Below are positions 54,466-64,000 of a stretch of 64,000 bases of DNA, piece by piece (within the stretch, counting starts at the first letter, position 1; each line of letters starts with the position of its first letter). The notes under the pieces are model-generated. The model ran no database searches, had not been told where the DNA came from, and saw only the letters and a list, made by a program, of their open reading frames with translations. Source of the DNA: Caprella mutica (taxonomy: Eukaryota; Arthropoda; Malacostraca; Amphipoda; Caprellidae); NCBI GenBank assembly GCA_947561585.1, contig CANNZV010000116.1:372001-436000 (forward strand). Reading direction: 5' to 3'. Made by a program: the position numbers and the translations under genes.

Positions 54466-56950
54466 TGGATAAAAAACGGCAATAGAAGAGGACTTCCTCT
54501 ACACAAGTCCGACGTCCTTGATACTGTTCAAAGGATGATTTTGGCTACACCAGACAGGAAAACCCCATTTGAAAATGGTAGACTAGGTGAAACAAGGTGG
54601 AAGGTAAGATAAGTCTCTATTCTTAGTGCATCCATTGAATAATTCAAATAACTTTTATTGTTCGTTATAATGATTGATACGAATGAGTAATATGATGTCC
54701 ATTTCAGGCTTTCATGGATAGACACAAAGAGCTGGCAATTAGAGTGGCAGAGTGAGTTTCAAAGGCCAGGACTGGAGTGACAGAGGTTGATATACGTTTG
54801 TGGTTTTCAAATTTAATCGATTAGATTTGATCAAAATGCTAAATGACCCATGAAGAATTTTCAATTGTGACGAAAGTAATGTCCAATTAGCTCCTAATAC
54901 TGGAGAAGTGATTGGCATCAAGGGTCAAAGAAACACAAAGTATCACCGCGGCCAGAAAAGTCAAACCTAACCTTTGCAGGCACTTTTAGCGCAGCATGTG
55001 ATATTATTAAACCTGTAATTATATACCCTTATGTCAGAATTCCAAAAAATATCACCGATATGATCCCAGACTACATCACAGCTGCAAGAACAGAATCAGG
55101 TTGGATGAACAGCCAAGCATTCTATGAATATATTGTGAATGTATTTGAGCCCTATCTATTAGAAAACAGCATCAAAAGACCAATTATTATGTTCATAGAT
55201 GGAAACAGTAGTCACCTTACCATGCAGTTAAGTGTAAAGTGTGAAGAACTTGGCATTATAAATTATTTTTTCGTACCCAACAGGACCCACATCTTGCAAC
55301 CTGCAGATGTGGGTCCGTTCAAACCATTCAAGACCTACTGAGACAAGCCATTCATGAATTTCAATCGGTTAATCCTAATCAATCGATCAGGAGGAGAGAT
55401 GTTGCTCCTCTAATAGATAGGAGTACTCAAAAGAATCCATAATTAGTGGTTTCAGAATTTGCAGGTTGAGCCCCCTAAACCCAGATGCTGTTGATTATTT
55501 CAAGTGTTTAGACATATCTGTAGTAGCAGAAGATGATAATGAAGACAAACAACGAACTGCACACAGTTTTAACTGCAATATGCAATAGCCTTGAAAGTAA
55601 TTCAGTATGAGCTAGGGCCAGCTAAAGTCAATCTATGCTACAATAAGGTGCACCTGAATGTTGATGATCTATACCAGATGTACGCAAATGTTTTACATAA
55701 AACAAAGAAGGATACTGGAGTAACAATTAGTGAAGATCTGATTCAATTAAACCTGGATAATCACCCAAATATTGAACTGAATCCAACCATATCATTGGAG
55801 ACATCATCTACTAACAATTCAAATTCATTGGTGATATCCAGATTTGAAGAAACAACAGTATATTCCTTTTTGAGTTTCAAAATCTTTTGGATGAGAATAG
55901 TTTCATTCTTGATCTGCAGCTTATTCTTCTACAACGACCTATTTCTATTCAAGGAATAGCAACGCTGTCTGCCTTAGGAGAAGAGCCTCTGCCTGTACTT
56001 CAAGAACTGCTTCTGTCTTTCCAAGAGCCTACTCTGTCTACCCAAGAAGAACCACCTCTACCTTCTCAAGAAGAACCACCTCTACCTTCTCAAGAAGATC
56101 AGCTTTTGTCTATCCAAGGAGAGCCGAAGAAAGCCGCTCAAGGAGAAACACCTCTGTCTGCCCAAGAAGAACTTGCTTTGCCCGCCACCCCAAGAAGAAC
56201 TTACTCTGCCCGCCAACCCAAGAAGAACTTGCTCTGCCTCCACAAGAAGAACTTGCTCCGCCTCCCCAAGAAGAACTTGCTCCGCCTCCCCAAGAAGAAC
56301 TTGCTCCGCCTCCCCAAGAAGAACTTGCTCCGCCTCCCCAAGAAGAACTTGCTCCGCCTCCCCAAGAAGAACTTGCTCCGCCTCCCCTAGAAGAACTTGC
56401 TCCGCCTCCACTAGAAGAACTTGCTCCGCCTCCACTAGAAGAACTTGCTCCGCCTCCCCTAGAAGAACTTGCTCCGCCTGCCCAAGAAGAACTTGCTCTG
56501 CCTTCCCAAAAAGAACTTTCTCTGCCTTCGCAAAAAGAACTTTCTCAGCCTCCCCAAAAAGAACTTTCTCAGCCTCCCCATAAAGAAATTTCCTAGCCTC
56601 CCCAGAAAGAACTTGCTCCCTCTCCCCAAGAAGAGCTTGCTCTGCCTCCCCAAGAAAAACTTGCTCTGTCTTCTCCAGAAGAGATTGCTCTGCCTTCCCC
56701 AGAAAAGATTGCTCTGCCTCCCCCAGAAAAGATTGCTCTGCCTCCCCAAGAAAAACTTGCTCTGCCTCCCCAAGAAGAACAGACTTGCCAAGAAGAGCGG
56801 TTGCAATGAGAATCTCCTCGTCATCAGGTATGAAAATTAAATTTTCTAGAGTTCAGAAGAACACATTGAGCAGACCCGTTGAAACTGGAGCAGAGGTTTT
56901 TGATCCAAATGGAAATTATTGTAAAATTGGTTCCGAAGCTTAAACCCCTA
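54466..56950 (+). pseudogene. Fossil pogo-like transposase with an intron and an expanded C-terminal repeat
   Basis: Plus strand: an N-terminal piece (GLPLHKSDVLDTVQRMI, FENGRLGETRWK) runs to a good donor at 54604. A 104-bp intron with a pyrimidine/CAG acceptor ends at 54707. Then AFMDRHKELAIRVAE follows in phase. The DDE_1 domain has its first Asp in CDESNVQLAPNTGE (about 54870), the second in MFIDGNSSHLTM (about 55190) and the third in LQPADVGPFKPFK (about 55300), with 35 residues between the last two. A SPLNPDAVDYFK motif is at about 55470. The reading has several stops and frame changes, so it is dead. From 56040 the tail is dominated by a QEELAPPP-type repeat. VFDPNGNYCKIG at about 56898 looks like part of the original C-terminus. 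Element ends were not found. Confidence 0.75.
56040..56810 (+). repeat. 24-bp coding-type repeat (PPQEELAL) in the pogo-like fossil
   Basis: About 30 units related to CCAAGAAGAACTTGCTCCGC+CTCC, that is PPQEELA(P/L) in the original frame. The units are grouped: Q/E units first, a nearly identical block at about 56240-56460, then QKELS units (56500-56590) and PEKIAL units (56690-56740). This grouping indicates stepwise expansion. Confidence 0.85.
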
Positions 56951-57539
56951 CTAATATAAATCATTGACGTATATTTAGACTCGAGAAGAGTTATTGTTTA
57001 AAGAGGCAGTAAACCTTTCACAAAATATTCTCTCTCCTTCAAAATCGTTTGAAGGACATAAGTTTTATATCGAAAAATTTGCTGTTAATATAAATTACTT
57101 CTAAAGTGCACTATATGTTTTATTCATGTTTTTTTTTATTTTATATTAAATTTAAGTTTACATTTTAGTAAATAATTAATCTTAATCTCGACAAACTGAT
57201 CAAAGCGCCATTCCTGCCAATGCGGCAGAACCCAGAAAATTTACCTAATAATGATTCTTTTCTGGTCATTAGTTTTATTTCAGACGAATGATTTCTCACA
57301 CAAATAAAACTACCTACCTAATTACTAACAATTTATAAATAAAATGCCAATATTGTAGTACATATCTAATTTCAGCATATACTCTCGTAAAATTAATGAC
57401 TATGTTTTAGATGTTTGGTAGTGAATAATCGTGCAGAAATGAGCAAAAAATGGTAAAATATGATATCAATTGGAACATAAATAGACCAGATGTATACCTA
57501 AATGACTTAACAAGGACTATTTCTCCATAAAACAACTAC

Positions 57540-57912
57540 ATTCCAGTAATTCATTGTCAGTTCCAGTAATCCATGTTCCGTTCCGGTAATTCATGGTCCA
57601 TTTCGGTAATTCATGGTCCGTTTCGGTAATTCATGGTCCGTTTCGGTAATTCATGGTCCGTTTCGGTAATTCATGGTCCGTTTCGGTAATTCATGGTACG
57701 TTTCGGTAATTCATGGTACGTTTCGGTAATTCATGGTACGTTTCGGTAATTCATGGTACGTTTCGGTAATTCATGGTACGTTTCGGTAATTCATGGTACG
57801 TTTCGGTAATTCATGGTACGTTTCGGTAATTCATGGTACGTTTCGGTAATTCATGGTACGTTTTGGTAATTCATGGTCCGTTTTGGTAATTCATGGTCCG
57901 TTCCGGTAATTG
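57540..57912. repeat. 20-bp minisatellite in the foldback left arm
   Basis: About 18 copies of TTTCGGTAATTCATGGTCCG with TACG and TCCG variants in separate blocks. In the right arm the same motif exists in only two short stretches (60105-60130 and 60380-60410), so the array expanded on one side only. Confidence 0.92.
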
Positions 57913-58159
57913 TATGGACCCAACTTAGGCTAACAGATGATTATAAGAAGCTAAATGCTGCGGATTATACAGTTCCGGTTAATTGATCACTGTTTTTTAA
58001 TGTTTGCTAAACTCCAACAGAGTAACTAATCCATCAGAAAAAACTAGTTTTTCCAGAGTGGCTTGGGGACAATTTCCTAATTACATGTACTTATTTGAGA
58101 CATTTTGTAGGATTTTGGAAATTTTTGAGACAGATTTGAAAATCTTTGGAGATAGATTT

Positions 58160-58395
58160 TCCTCAAAATAGAATCTTGGAGACAGATTTGCCACACTTGG
58201 ACCAAGTAAAAACTCTCCATTAGTCTCTCCAAAAATAACAAATTTATCTCCAAAATGACCAAATTATCATTAATTCTCTCCAAAATAAAATTGTAGTATA
58301 AGAGAAAAATAGATATTTCAAACCATTAGCAATTGAAGGGCTCAAAATAACTGTAACAAACTCTCCATTAAAATAGTGAGTTTGGACATGATTTA
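58160..58395. repeat. Inverted copy of the segment at 61815-62030
   Basis: AATTGAAGGGCTCAAAATAA and CTCTCCAAAATAAAATTGTA on this strand correspond to the complement of sequence in 61815-62030 (AAATTTGAGCCCTTCAATT, CAATTTTGGAGAGAATT). It is one dispersed repeat family in two orientations; identity unknown. Confidence 0.7.
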
Positions 58396-58884
58396 TTACC
58401 TGGCACTTGGCAGTCTAGAGAATATGAAATATCCCATATTCTTAACTTAATTTACTGATTTACATGTACAGTGAAACTCCTGAGTTATTAAGTAATGGGT
58501 TCTTCATAACTCAGAGACACTTCATAATTTGTGTGCAGTGAGAGTTTTCTGTGATTAAAATCATAGAGAATTTTTGTCGTAGAGGGATAACTGTGGTATA
58601 ATTCTTATATGGATGTGCACTAATATTTTATACAAAATTGAGGTAATTAAACAAATATTAGGTTAAAGTTGTGGGAAATATATATACCAACTCATCATTG
58701 TACAAAATAATATATATCATGGTAGTAGTCATTTATACCTAAATTAAAATCATTAACAAAAATACACATCATTTAAACCTCAAACAATAAAGAAAACACA
58801 GTTTATTCTCAATATATCTGATTTATTGATAACCTAATCTGATATAGTAAATCTTTGCCTTCCTGATTTACATTTTCATATATA

Positions 58885-59095
58885 ATACTCAATTATGGGA
58901 TAATACACAATTATAGGTGGTATCCTATATTTGAGTATCATCCTATAATAATAATTGGGTATCATCCTATAATGGGCTGTTACCCTATAATTGGGTATTA
59001 TCCTATAATAATGTATTATTCTATAATAGAGTATTATCCTATAATAGAGTATCATTCTATGATAGAGTATTATCTTATAATACTCTATCTTATTA
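58885..59095. repeat. Degenerate 18-20-bp repeat
   Basis: Around ten diverged units of the ATCCTATAATAGAGTATTAT type. Open frames on both strands (IEYYPIIEYH-like) are artefacts of this repeat. Confidence 0.75.
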
Positions 59096-59339
59096 TAGTG
59101 GAGAATATTGCAATAACCCACTATTGTATTTTCCTAATAATTTTCATAAAAAACACTTAATTGCTTGTCATACTTGCAATTTTCATTTTTACTTCTGCAA
59201 TATGACTTTCACTTGTGCCAATTCATTTTTCAATCCTGCAAATTCATTATTCACTTCTGCCAACTTGACTTGGAAATGGTATAGTTATACCTCAAGAACT
59301 ATAGTTCTCTATGATTTAAACAAAGAAAACTACTTCATA

Positions 59340-59420
59340 ACTGATATAATAATAACTGATGTAATAATAATTAACTGATATAATAATAATTAACTGACAT
59401 AACTGATATAATAATAATTT
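59340..59420. repeat. Short TA-rich tandem repeat
   Basis: Four or five copies of AACTGATATAATAATAATT with variable length. Confidence 0.7.
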
Positions 59421-59536
59421 AGGAGACAGTTTGAAAATTTTTGCTGTCTGCACCTGGATTCTGGTTAAAAACTTAAAGGACCCCTCCACTCAGGACCACT
59501 CTATTTTTTTATTTCTCTATTCATTAGAACTAAGGT

Positions 59537-59785
59537 TAGAACTGTATTTCACGGTAAATTCCACAACTTGTCGGTGGAATTTTTCTCAATTGAAAATAAT
59601 ATTCTGGCAAAGTCAGTTGATTTTTAGCTATTTATTCCTATGTTATAATGCTAGCTACCACTAATTTTTGGTGGAAAAATGGGCAAAATGTTGGTGGATC
59701 AGCCAAATTACTGGATTTTTATGGTGGATTTTTTTCAGCTTTTTCAAAAAATTAGTGGAATTTTGTGCACCAAATACAGATTGGT
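59537..59785. mobile_element. hAT-type MITE, CTGTATTT family, older copy
   Basis: Begins AACTGTATTTCACGGTAAAT and ends CCAAATACAGATTGG. It shares its interior (ACTTGTCGGTGGAAT, GGTGGATCAGC) with the well-preserved copy at 63087-63324. Its target duplication is no longer clear. Confidence 0.75.
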
Positions 59786-60135
59786 AAAACTGCAAACCAT
59801 TTCAAATTTAGTTTTTTAGTTTTATTATAATATGTAATTTAAGATTTTTTTCCGTTCTTTCTACTACCCCTCTGAGTTTCAAAATTTAAGCAAAGAAAAA
59901 AGCCCGCATGGCCGATAAGCTACTAGATCCGACAAATTCAAAACAATAGGTCAATAACAAAGCTGATTCCAACCAGTCCAGTCAGCAGAATATGGGACAT
60001 TTTTAACATTTTCTGTGCAAACAATCCTTAAATTCCTTCTATATTTACATGATTACATCATATTGCATGTTTTTTACTGAGAACAGAAGCGGTTCATAAA
60101 ATTACCGGAACGGACCATGAATTACCGGAACCGTG

Positions 60136-60374
60136 CCAGCTTGTATTTAGTGCACTGAACTCCTCTGACTTTTTCAAAAATCTGAGAAATAGCTGCCAAC
60201 ATTTTTCATCAGTTTATCTAGTCCTCCAACATTTTTCCAGTTTCTCCTCCAAAAATTAATGGTAATATAGGAATTAATAGCTAAATATAATCCGACATTG
60301 CAGAATTTTTTTATTAGAGAAATTGAATATCTACAGACATATCATTGGAATTTACCACCAAATACAATCAGGCG
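60136..60374. mobile_element. hAT-type MITE, CTGTATTT family, decayed, reverse orientation
   Basis: Starts CCAGCTTGTATTTAGTGCAC and ends ACCACCAAATACAATCAGG, with CTGACTTTTTCAAAAA and CTCCAACATTTTTCC inside, as in the copy at 61518-61775. It interrupts the GGTAATTCATGGTCCG stretch of the foldback right arm. Confidence 0.65.
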
Positions 60375-60960
60375 GCGGGAACGGAGCATGAATTACCGGA
60401 ACGGAGTTGTTTTATTCAGAAATATTCAAATTTATGTAATTTAGTAATACATTTGGTCGATATATGGTCTAAATTATATCATATTTCACCATTTTACACT
60501 CGTTTCATCCCGTCATCACTATAAAACGTATGAAACTAGACAGAAATATTACAAGAGTATATGATGAAATTAGTTTTCTTTATAAGATATTTCATAGAAA
60601 ATACCATGAGGAGTTTAGAGACTGAAGTAATTTTAGTGCGCGATTTTGTATTATAGTTTTATCGAGAAATAACTCTAGTTATGTAATTTAGGTATATAAT
60701 ACTCACTATATATGTGGTCCAAATGATATCATATTTAACATTTTATACTCATTTCTGCTCGCAAGTAATCGCTACCCAACATCTGAAATAGACACCGTGA
60801 TTCTGCATTATAGTATTATATAGTTCTATATTTTCAGCACCTACAAATTTCTCATAACAGTTAGCCGTTAGGTACTACCACGGTTCTTAATTAAGTAGGT
60901 AATATGATGCAATAGTTAACAAATTTAATAGGTAGCTTAAATAGTTCCTTTACTATTCTG

Positions 60961-61221
60961 CCAGTCTGCAGAATATGGAACATTTTTCCAAGACTCTCTG
61001 CGGGAGTTTTTGATTGAATTTTAAGAAATTTGAGATCTCTGCGGGAGATCTTGAATTAATTCCTATGTTACCATTAATTTAGCTGCGGGAGATTTTTAAA
61101 TAATTCCTATGTTACCATTAATTTAGCTGCGGGAGATTCTGAATCTGCTACTGAGAGTCAGAGAGTAACTGTCTCTCAAATTAAAATCGCTGCGGGAGAA
61201 GAGACTCATTCTGCAGACTGG
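60961..61221. mobile_element. hAT-type MITE, CCAGTCTGCAG family, 261 bp
   Basis: Ends CCAGTCTGCAGAAT and ATTCTGCAGACTGG are flanked by CTATTCTG (60953-60960) and CTATTCTA (61222-61229), an 8-bp duplication with one mismatch. The interior has three copies of GCTGCGGGAGAT-like sequence with ATTCCTATGTTACCATTAAT. Non-coding. Confidence 0.85.
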
Positions 61222-61237
61222 CTATTCTACCTTGAAG

Positions 61238-61478
61238 CCAGTCTGCAGAATATGGAACATTTTTCCAAGACTCTCTGCGGAGTTTTTTATTTAATTTTAG
61301 AAATTGGAGATCTCTGCGGAGGATGGGAGATCATGAATTAATTCCTATATTACCATTAATTTAGCTGCGGGAGATTCTGAATCTGCTGCTGACTCTGAGA
61401 GTCAGAGAGTAACTCACTCAGATGAGTCACTCTCAAATTAAAATCTCTGCAGGAGAAGAGACATATTCAGCAGACTGG
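61238..61478. mobile_element. hAT-type MITE, CCAGTCTGCAG family, second copy
   Basis: Same ends and interior as 60961-61221. It is preceded by CCTTGAAG (61230-61237). The same 8 bp recur at 61493-61500, 14 bp past the apparent right end, so the right terminus has been altered. Confidence 0.8.
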
Positions 61479-61517
61479 CATCTGGCCTTGGCCCTTGAAG
61501 CTGCTTCTAAGCTTCTT

Positions 61518-61775
61518 CCAGTCTGTATTTGCCTATTTGGTGCAAAAAATCCCACTGACTTTTTCAAAAAGCTGAAAAAATCCACCAGAAATTTCCAGTT
61601 ATTTGGCTAATCCACCAACATTTTCCCTATTTATCCACCGTCCACCGAAAATTAAAGGTAACATAGAAATAAATAGCTTAAAATCCACCGACTTTACCAG
61701 AATATTAATTTCAAAGGGAAAAAATTTCACTGACATCAGACATGTCGTTGAAATTTACCACGAAATACAGACTGG
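61518..61775. mobile_element. hAT-type MITE, CTGTATTT family, 258 bp, reverse orientation
   Basis: Ends CCAGTCTGTATTT and AAATACAGACTGG, with a perfect 8-bp duplication AGCTTCTT (61510-61517 and 61776-61783). The chance open frame at 61603-61959 runs through it. Confidence 0.9.
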
Positions 61776-61814
61776 AGCTTCTTTTGAAACAAATTCTGAA
61801 TTTCACAATTGCCA

Positions 61815-62030
61815 AGTAATAAAGCATGTCCACACTCGCCATTTTAATTGCGAGTTTGTGACAGTTATTTTGAAATTTGAGCCCTTCAATTGCAAATGGC
61901 GAGTTTATTCTATTTTTCTCCTATGCTACAATGTTATTTTCAATTTTGGAGAGAATTAATGAAAATTTGATCATTTTACATTTTGGAGAGAATTTGTTGA
62001 ATTTTGGAGAGAGCTGGATGGCAAGTTTAT
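61815..62030. repeat. Partner of the inverted repeat at 58160-58395
   Basis: Contains TTTGGAGAGAATT three times and the GAGCCCTTCAATT segment shared in inverse orientation with 58160-58395. From 62030 to 62410 nothing else was recognised. Confidence 0.7.
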
Positions 62031-63002
62031 GAGACATACTATTTTACTTGGCACAATTGAATAAAAGAATTGAGTAATAATTAATCTATATCTAACTAGT
62101 GAAAACTGTAGTGATCATACTTATTGCACTGCACATGTGACATATATAATCATATATTTCATATTTAACTAAATACATAATATACTTAGCAATTGTGCAA
62201 CATTAATTATACAAAACAAATATATGTGCTAGGTATAAATTTATAATATCAATCGTAATAATATTATAACTAATAATTTATTTAATGTAACAGTTAGCTA
62301 TATCGCACAGATTGTATCAAATATGCTACAAGCCTACAGGCTTCTTCTTTTAATGAATCTCAGATTTCAGAATGAAAAAAGCGAAATGTGAATATTTCTT
62401 TATTTTCTTATATATGTCACGCGCGTTTGAGCGATCTGCAATATCGACCGATTTCGCTGCGCAATCTGTTGATCAATAGTTTGCGCAGCCATCGATCGAT
62501 AGTGCAACCATCGATCGATTCCTGCGCGTTCGAATGATATGATTTTTTTTGTTTGTACATCATATTGGCACATTTGATCGCGTTTATCAATCGATAGCGC
62601 AACAATAGATCGAATTTTGCGCGCTCGAATGATATGATTTTTATTTTAGTTCGTACTTCAAATTGGCCCATTTGATCGCGTATATCAATCGATAGCGCAA
62701 CCATCGATCGATTTCCGTGCGTTCAAATAATACAAGTATTCTTTGTTTATGCATTTAATTAATTGTTCTGTTTTAACTGGAAAAATACTTTTCAATACTT
62801 TTTTTATATTTAATAAGTCAACCATCAGTCGATTGTTGCGCGTTTGAATGATATGAATTTTCCTGTATCATTCGAACGCGCAGAAATCAATCGATAGTTG
62901 CGGCATCGATTGATATACGTTATAAAATGTGCCAATTTGATGTACGAACTAAAAAAATCATATCATTCAAACGCGCAGGAATCGATCGATGGTTACGCTA
63001 TC

Positions 63003-63509
63003 CCAGTCTGCAGAATATGGAACATTTTTCCAAGACTCTCTGCGGGAGTTTTTGATTGAATTTTTAGAAATTTGAGATCTCTGCGGCCAGACTGTATTTC
63101 ATGGTAAATTCCACCGACTTGTCGGTGGAATATTTTTTTCATCAAAAGTAATATTCTGACAAAGTCGGTGGATATTTAGCTATTTATTCCTATGTTACCA
63201 TTAATTTTCGGTGGAAAAATGGGCAAAATGTTGGTGGATCAGCTAAATTACTGGAAATTTATGGTGGATTTTTCTCAGCTTTTACAAAAAGTCAGTGGAA
63301 TTTTGTGCACCAAATACAGACTGGCTCTGCGGGAGATCTTGAATTAATTCCTATGTTACCATTAATTTAGCTGCGGGAAATTTTGAATTAATTCCTATGT
63401 TACCATTAATTTAGCTGCGGGAGATTCTGAATCTGCTACTGTGAGTCAGAGAGTAACTGTCTTTCAAATTAAAATCTCTGCGGGAGAAGAGACACATTCT
63501 GCAGACTGG
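63003..63509. mobile_element. hAT-type MITE, CCAGTCTGCAG family, inserted in the foldback element
   Basis: Perfect 8-bp duplication ACGCTATC (62995-63002 and 63510-63517). Without the nested insertion it is about 260 bp, like its relatives at 60961 and 61238. Confidence 0.93.
63087..63324. mobile_element. hAT-type MITE, CTGTATTT family, nested in the previous MITE
   Basis: Ends CCAGACTGTATTT and AAATACAGACTGG, with a perfect 8-bp duplication CTCTGCGG (63079-63086 and 63325-63332) made of host-MITE sequence. It is the youngest layer of the nest. Confidence 0.93.
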
Positions 63510-63604
63510 ACGCTATCGAACGATGGCTGCGCAAACTATTGATCAACAGATTGCGCAGCGAAATCGGTCAATATTCCAGATCACTCAAACGCGTGTGACA
63601 TATA

Positions 63605-64000
63605 CATTACCTACCTAATTAATTGTGAACAGAATACTTGATCAATTTAAATTCAGAATTCTGCTCACTGTTATATGTTATATAACCTTAGCTCTACATA
63701 TTTAAAGCAATTCCAGAATTGTTTTAATTTAGAGTGAAGAGCCTGAGAGGACCTTTAAAAATAAATTGTGGCAGTTGCCAGTCCTTGACCCATATCCCTG
63801 GGTCAAGCAAACCGATCAAAGTTAATGTCCTTTTATAGTGCTTCACATTTTTTTTATATAAATTAACTTGGTCCATATACACAAAATTTTCAAAATAACT
63901 ATCAGTGTTAATGACATATTTCAGGAAATTAAACAAATAAAAAATGATGGAGGTGGAATACCTACGATGGCACACTCGAATTCACTGAAAAGCGGAATTG
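63605..64000. other. Non-coding, nothing recognised
   Basis: AT-rich end of the window; a minus-strand open frame at 63724-63975 has no motif. Confidence 0.4.

Larger units (their letters stand above)
57330..60600. mobile_element. Long foldback element; arms 57330-57912 and 60105-60600
   Basis: The left arm (57370-57560, ending AAAACAACTACATTCCAGTA) matches the complement of 60405-60600 (AAAACAACTCCGTTCCGGTA in the same sense) over roughly 200 bp with many differences. Both arms carry the GGTAATTCATGGTCCGTTYC motif on their inner side. A further direct, diverged copy of the right arm follows at about 60655-60790. The interior holds other repeats. No coding region; superfamily unknown. Confidence 0.6.
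62411..63604. mobile_element. Foldback element with long inverted arms, host for two nested MITEs
   Basis: Outer arms start TATATGTCACGCGCGTTTGA and end with the complement of a near-identical sequence. Matching runs for about 85 bp (TCGCTGCGCAATCTGTTGAT on both). Internally, CGATCGAT-plus-TGCGCGTTCGAATGATATGA motifs repeat in both orientations (62480-62720, 62820-63000). Non-coding. The minus-strand open frame at 62417-62704 is a product of these repeats. Confidence 0.8.

Noticed and set aside
56082..56824. Minus-strand frames reading LLGEAEQV and FFLGRQSK repeats
   Set aside because: Antisense of the 24-bp coding repeat in the pogo-like fossil.

Overview
This is AT-rich eukaryotic nuclear DNA with one split host gene, no operons, and a dense layer of transposons and minisatellites. 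The transposon mix (Tc1/mariner, pogo/Tigger, hAT and TTAA-type MITEs, Ty3/Gypsy and Ty1/Copia LTR elements) and a Copia primer site matching the initiator-Met half-tRNA used by Drosophila copia point to an arthropod. An insect is likely and a hemipteran is my best guess, but no sequence in the window fixes the species.

The only host gene I can defend is a TMEM241 orthologue (nucleotide-sugar transporter of the Golgi) on the minus strand at 28291-31509. It has six coding exons whose phases all agree and give 338 residues. Its penultimate exon ends inside a perfect-register 46-bp minisatellite (28919-29880, 21 copies) that has multiplied the 5' splice site. A second, 26-bp minisatellite starts about 20 bp beyond its stop codon.

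Layout: 1-10 kb holds a mariner-type fossil, a TTAA-type MITE and long minisatellites (15, 16, 32, 19, 44 and 47 bp units). 10-16 kb holds foldback elements with perfect palindromes and pogo/Tigger fossils. 16.6-19.5 kb is a MITE followed by a 2.6-kb array of a 20-bp unit. 21-23.6 kb is a 27-bp array cut in two by an apparently intact DD37E Tc1/mariner-like transposon. 24-28 kb is MITE-bearing non-coding DNA. 28.3-31.5 kb is TMEM241. 31.8-33.0 kb is a non-autonomous hAT element with a perfect 8-bp target duplication. 35-36.7 kb is a broken Gypsy fragment and 37.4-38.9 kb a broken Tc1-like element. 39.5-46.0 kb is a Tigger-like element split by a young Copia-type element, which itself carries what looks like a captured host hnRNP 3' coding end. 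46.3-54.3 kb is a nearly full Ty3/Gypsy element with LTRs differing at one position. 54.4-57 kb is another pogo-like fossil with an expanded 24-bp coding repeat. 57.3-63.6 kb is a nest of foldback elements and hAT-type MITEs.

The most unusual items are: (1) the Gypsy element encodes two retropepsin domains, one before reverse transcriptase and one before integrase, with a degenerate OTU-like domain between RNase H and the second protease; the same OTU-protease-integrase order recurs in the diverged fragment at 35-36.7 kb; (2) a textbook -1 frameshift signal joins its gag and pol; (3) the Copia-type element has lost pol and fused gag to a Gly/Gln/Tyr-rich hnRNP tail; (4) the splice-donor minisatellite in TMEM241. 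All functional statements come from reading the sequence; no database search was run.
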